From contig CALWEE010000111.1 of assembly GCA_944376975.1 (NCBI GenBank), positions 1-5,956 on the forward strand: a DNA stretch of 5,956 bases, in the 5' to 3' direction. The notes below the pieces were generated by a model. The model saw nothing but the letters and a program-made list of their open reading frames with translations, did no database searches and was not told the DNA's origin. The stretch comes from an uncultured Lachnospiraceae bacterium (GTDB lineage Bacteria > Bacillota > Clostridia > Lachnospirales > Lachnospiraceae). Within the stretch, counting starts at the first letter, position 1. The number at the start of each line of letters is the position of its first letter. Both the position numbers and the translations under genes were made by a program. Below, one piece after another: positions 5,362 through 5,956 of this stretch.

Positions 5362-5956
5362 TCAGTCAAATTCCTCGTACGTTTCCACATGCCCCTCGTC
5401 AAAACTGGGCAGCTTTTGGTAAATATGGAGCGCTTCTTCGATCAGCGGGAAAAACATGACCGCTCCGCTGCCTTCGCCCAGCCGCATGCCCGCGTCCAGC
5501 GGCGCGTACAGCCCAAGCTCGGAAAGGGCGATGGCGCTGCCCGGTTCCCCGGAACGGTGGGACGCGATCATATAGTCCTTGCAGGCCGGGCAGACGCGGG
5601 CCGCCAGAAGCGCCGCCACGGATGAGATGAACCCGTCGATCACCGCCGTCTTCCCCGCCGCCGCGACGCCCAGATAACAGCCGGCCATGCCGGCCAGATC
5701 CAGCCCGCCCACCTTGGCGAGAACGTCTATGGGATCGTTTTTATCCGGCCGGTTCACTTCTATCGCCCGCCGGATCGCGCCGATCTTGCGTTCCAGTCCT
5801 TCCTGCGGAAGGCCGGCCCCTTTTCCGGTCACTTTCTCCGAAGAGATCCCGGTGAGCGCCGACAGCACCGCGCTGCTGGTGGTCGTATTGCCGATGCCCA
5901 CCTCGCCCCCGGCGAAAAGGTGGATCCCCTGTCCGGCCAGGCGCGTCACGCTCCGC
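5362..5956 (-). CDS. cobT: Nicotinate-nucleotide--dimethylbenzimidazole phosphoribosyltransferase, C-terminal part
   Basis: The C-terminal 197 residues of CobT; the 5' end lies beyond the right edge. The enzyme moves the ribose-phosphate of nicotinate mononucleotide onto dimethylbenzimidazole (or another lower-ligand base) to make alpha-ribazole 5'-phosphate for the cobalamin nucleotide loop. Visible in order: GGEVGIGNTTTSSAV, the TGKGAGL loop, DPIDVLAKVGGLDLAGMAGC, AVIDGFISSVAALLA, ASHRSGEPGSA, and LDAGMRLGEGSGAVMFFPL. The Glu in RLGEGSGA corresponds to the catalytic base (Glu317 in the Salmonella enzyme, from memory). The frame is already open at the window edge, so the GTG at 5949 is internal and not the start. 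The protein ends in an ordinary short tail. It implies cobamide synthesis or salvage in this organism; other cobalamin genes may lie upstream, off the right edge. Confidence 0.95.
   Translation of the reverse strand, partial: RSVTRLAGQGIHLFAGGEVGIGNTTTSSAVLSALTGISSEKVTGKGAGLPQEGLERKIGAIRRAIEVNRPDKNDPIDVLAKVGGLDLAGMAGCYLGVAAAGKTAVIDGFISSVAALLAARVCPACKDYMIASHRSGEPGSAIALSELGLYAPLDAGMRLGEGSGAVMFFPLIEEALHIYQKLPSFDEGHVETYEEFD

Noticed and set aside
5351..5364. T run on the minus strand directly after the cobT stop, as a possible terminator
   Set aside because: No convincing stem precedes it in the last codons of cobT.

Overview
The window looks like chromosomal DNA from a GC-rich member of the Clostridia, most likely Lachnospiraceae. 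This rests on how the proteins read (RarA, a short zinc-dependent phospholipase C-like protein, an SPFH protein paired with a small Arc-like protein, and a PfkA with the motif TIDLD), on strong AGGAGG-type ribosome sites, and on sigma-A type promoters with 17-base spacers. No mobile element, phage gene, rRNA, tRNA or CRISPR array is visible. The assignment is inference from protein character, not a database match.

Layout, left to right. Positions 1-1716 (minus strand) hold a two-gene unit: rarA (AAA+ ATPase for stalled replication forks) followed after one base by a histidine-phosphatase gene that runs off the left edge. A clear extended -10 promoter lies just upstream of rarA. Divergent from it, 1901-2842 (plus) encodes a zinc-dependent phospholipase C-like protein. 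It probably starts at a GTG with its own ribosome site rather than at an earlier ATG, and it seems to have lost several metal-ligand residues. A GC-rich hairpin terminator follows.

Positions 2921-4280 (plus) form a compact operon: a near-consensus promoter, an SPFH/stomatin-type membrane protein with two N-terminal membrane segments, then after one base a 66-residue ribbon-helix-helix (Arc-like) DNA-binding protein, closed by a large hairpin terminator. The promoter carries three tandem 11-base repeats (TGATATCATAA type) over the spacer, the -10 box and the likely transcription start. Tandem sites one helical turn apart are what ribbon-helix-helix repressors often bind, so the small protein may repress its own operon. 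This is the most interesting region of the window.

Positions 4298-5272 (minus) encode 6-phosphofructokinase (pfkA) as a likely single-gene unit with its own promoter. It converges on the SPFH operon, and the two share one nested hairpin that can terminate from both sides. At the right edge (5362-5956, minus) is the 3' part of cobT, for the lower-ligand step of cobalamin synthesis. Apart from the SPFH/ribbon-helix-helix operon and the altered phospholipase-like protein, the content is ordinary housekeeping. No non-coding stretch exceeds about 300 bases; the gaps of 184, 139, 91 and 89 bases hold the promoters and terminators listed.
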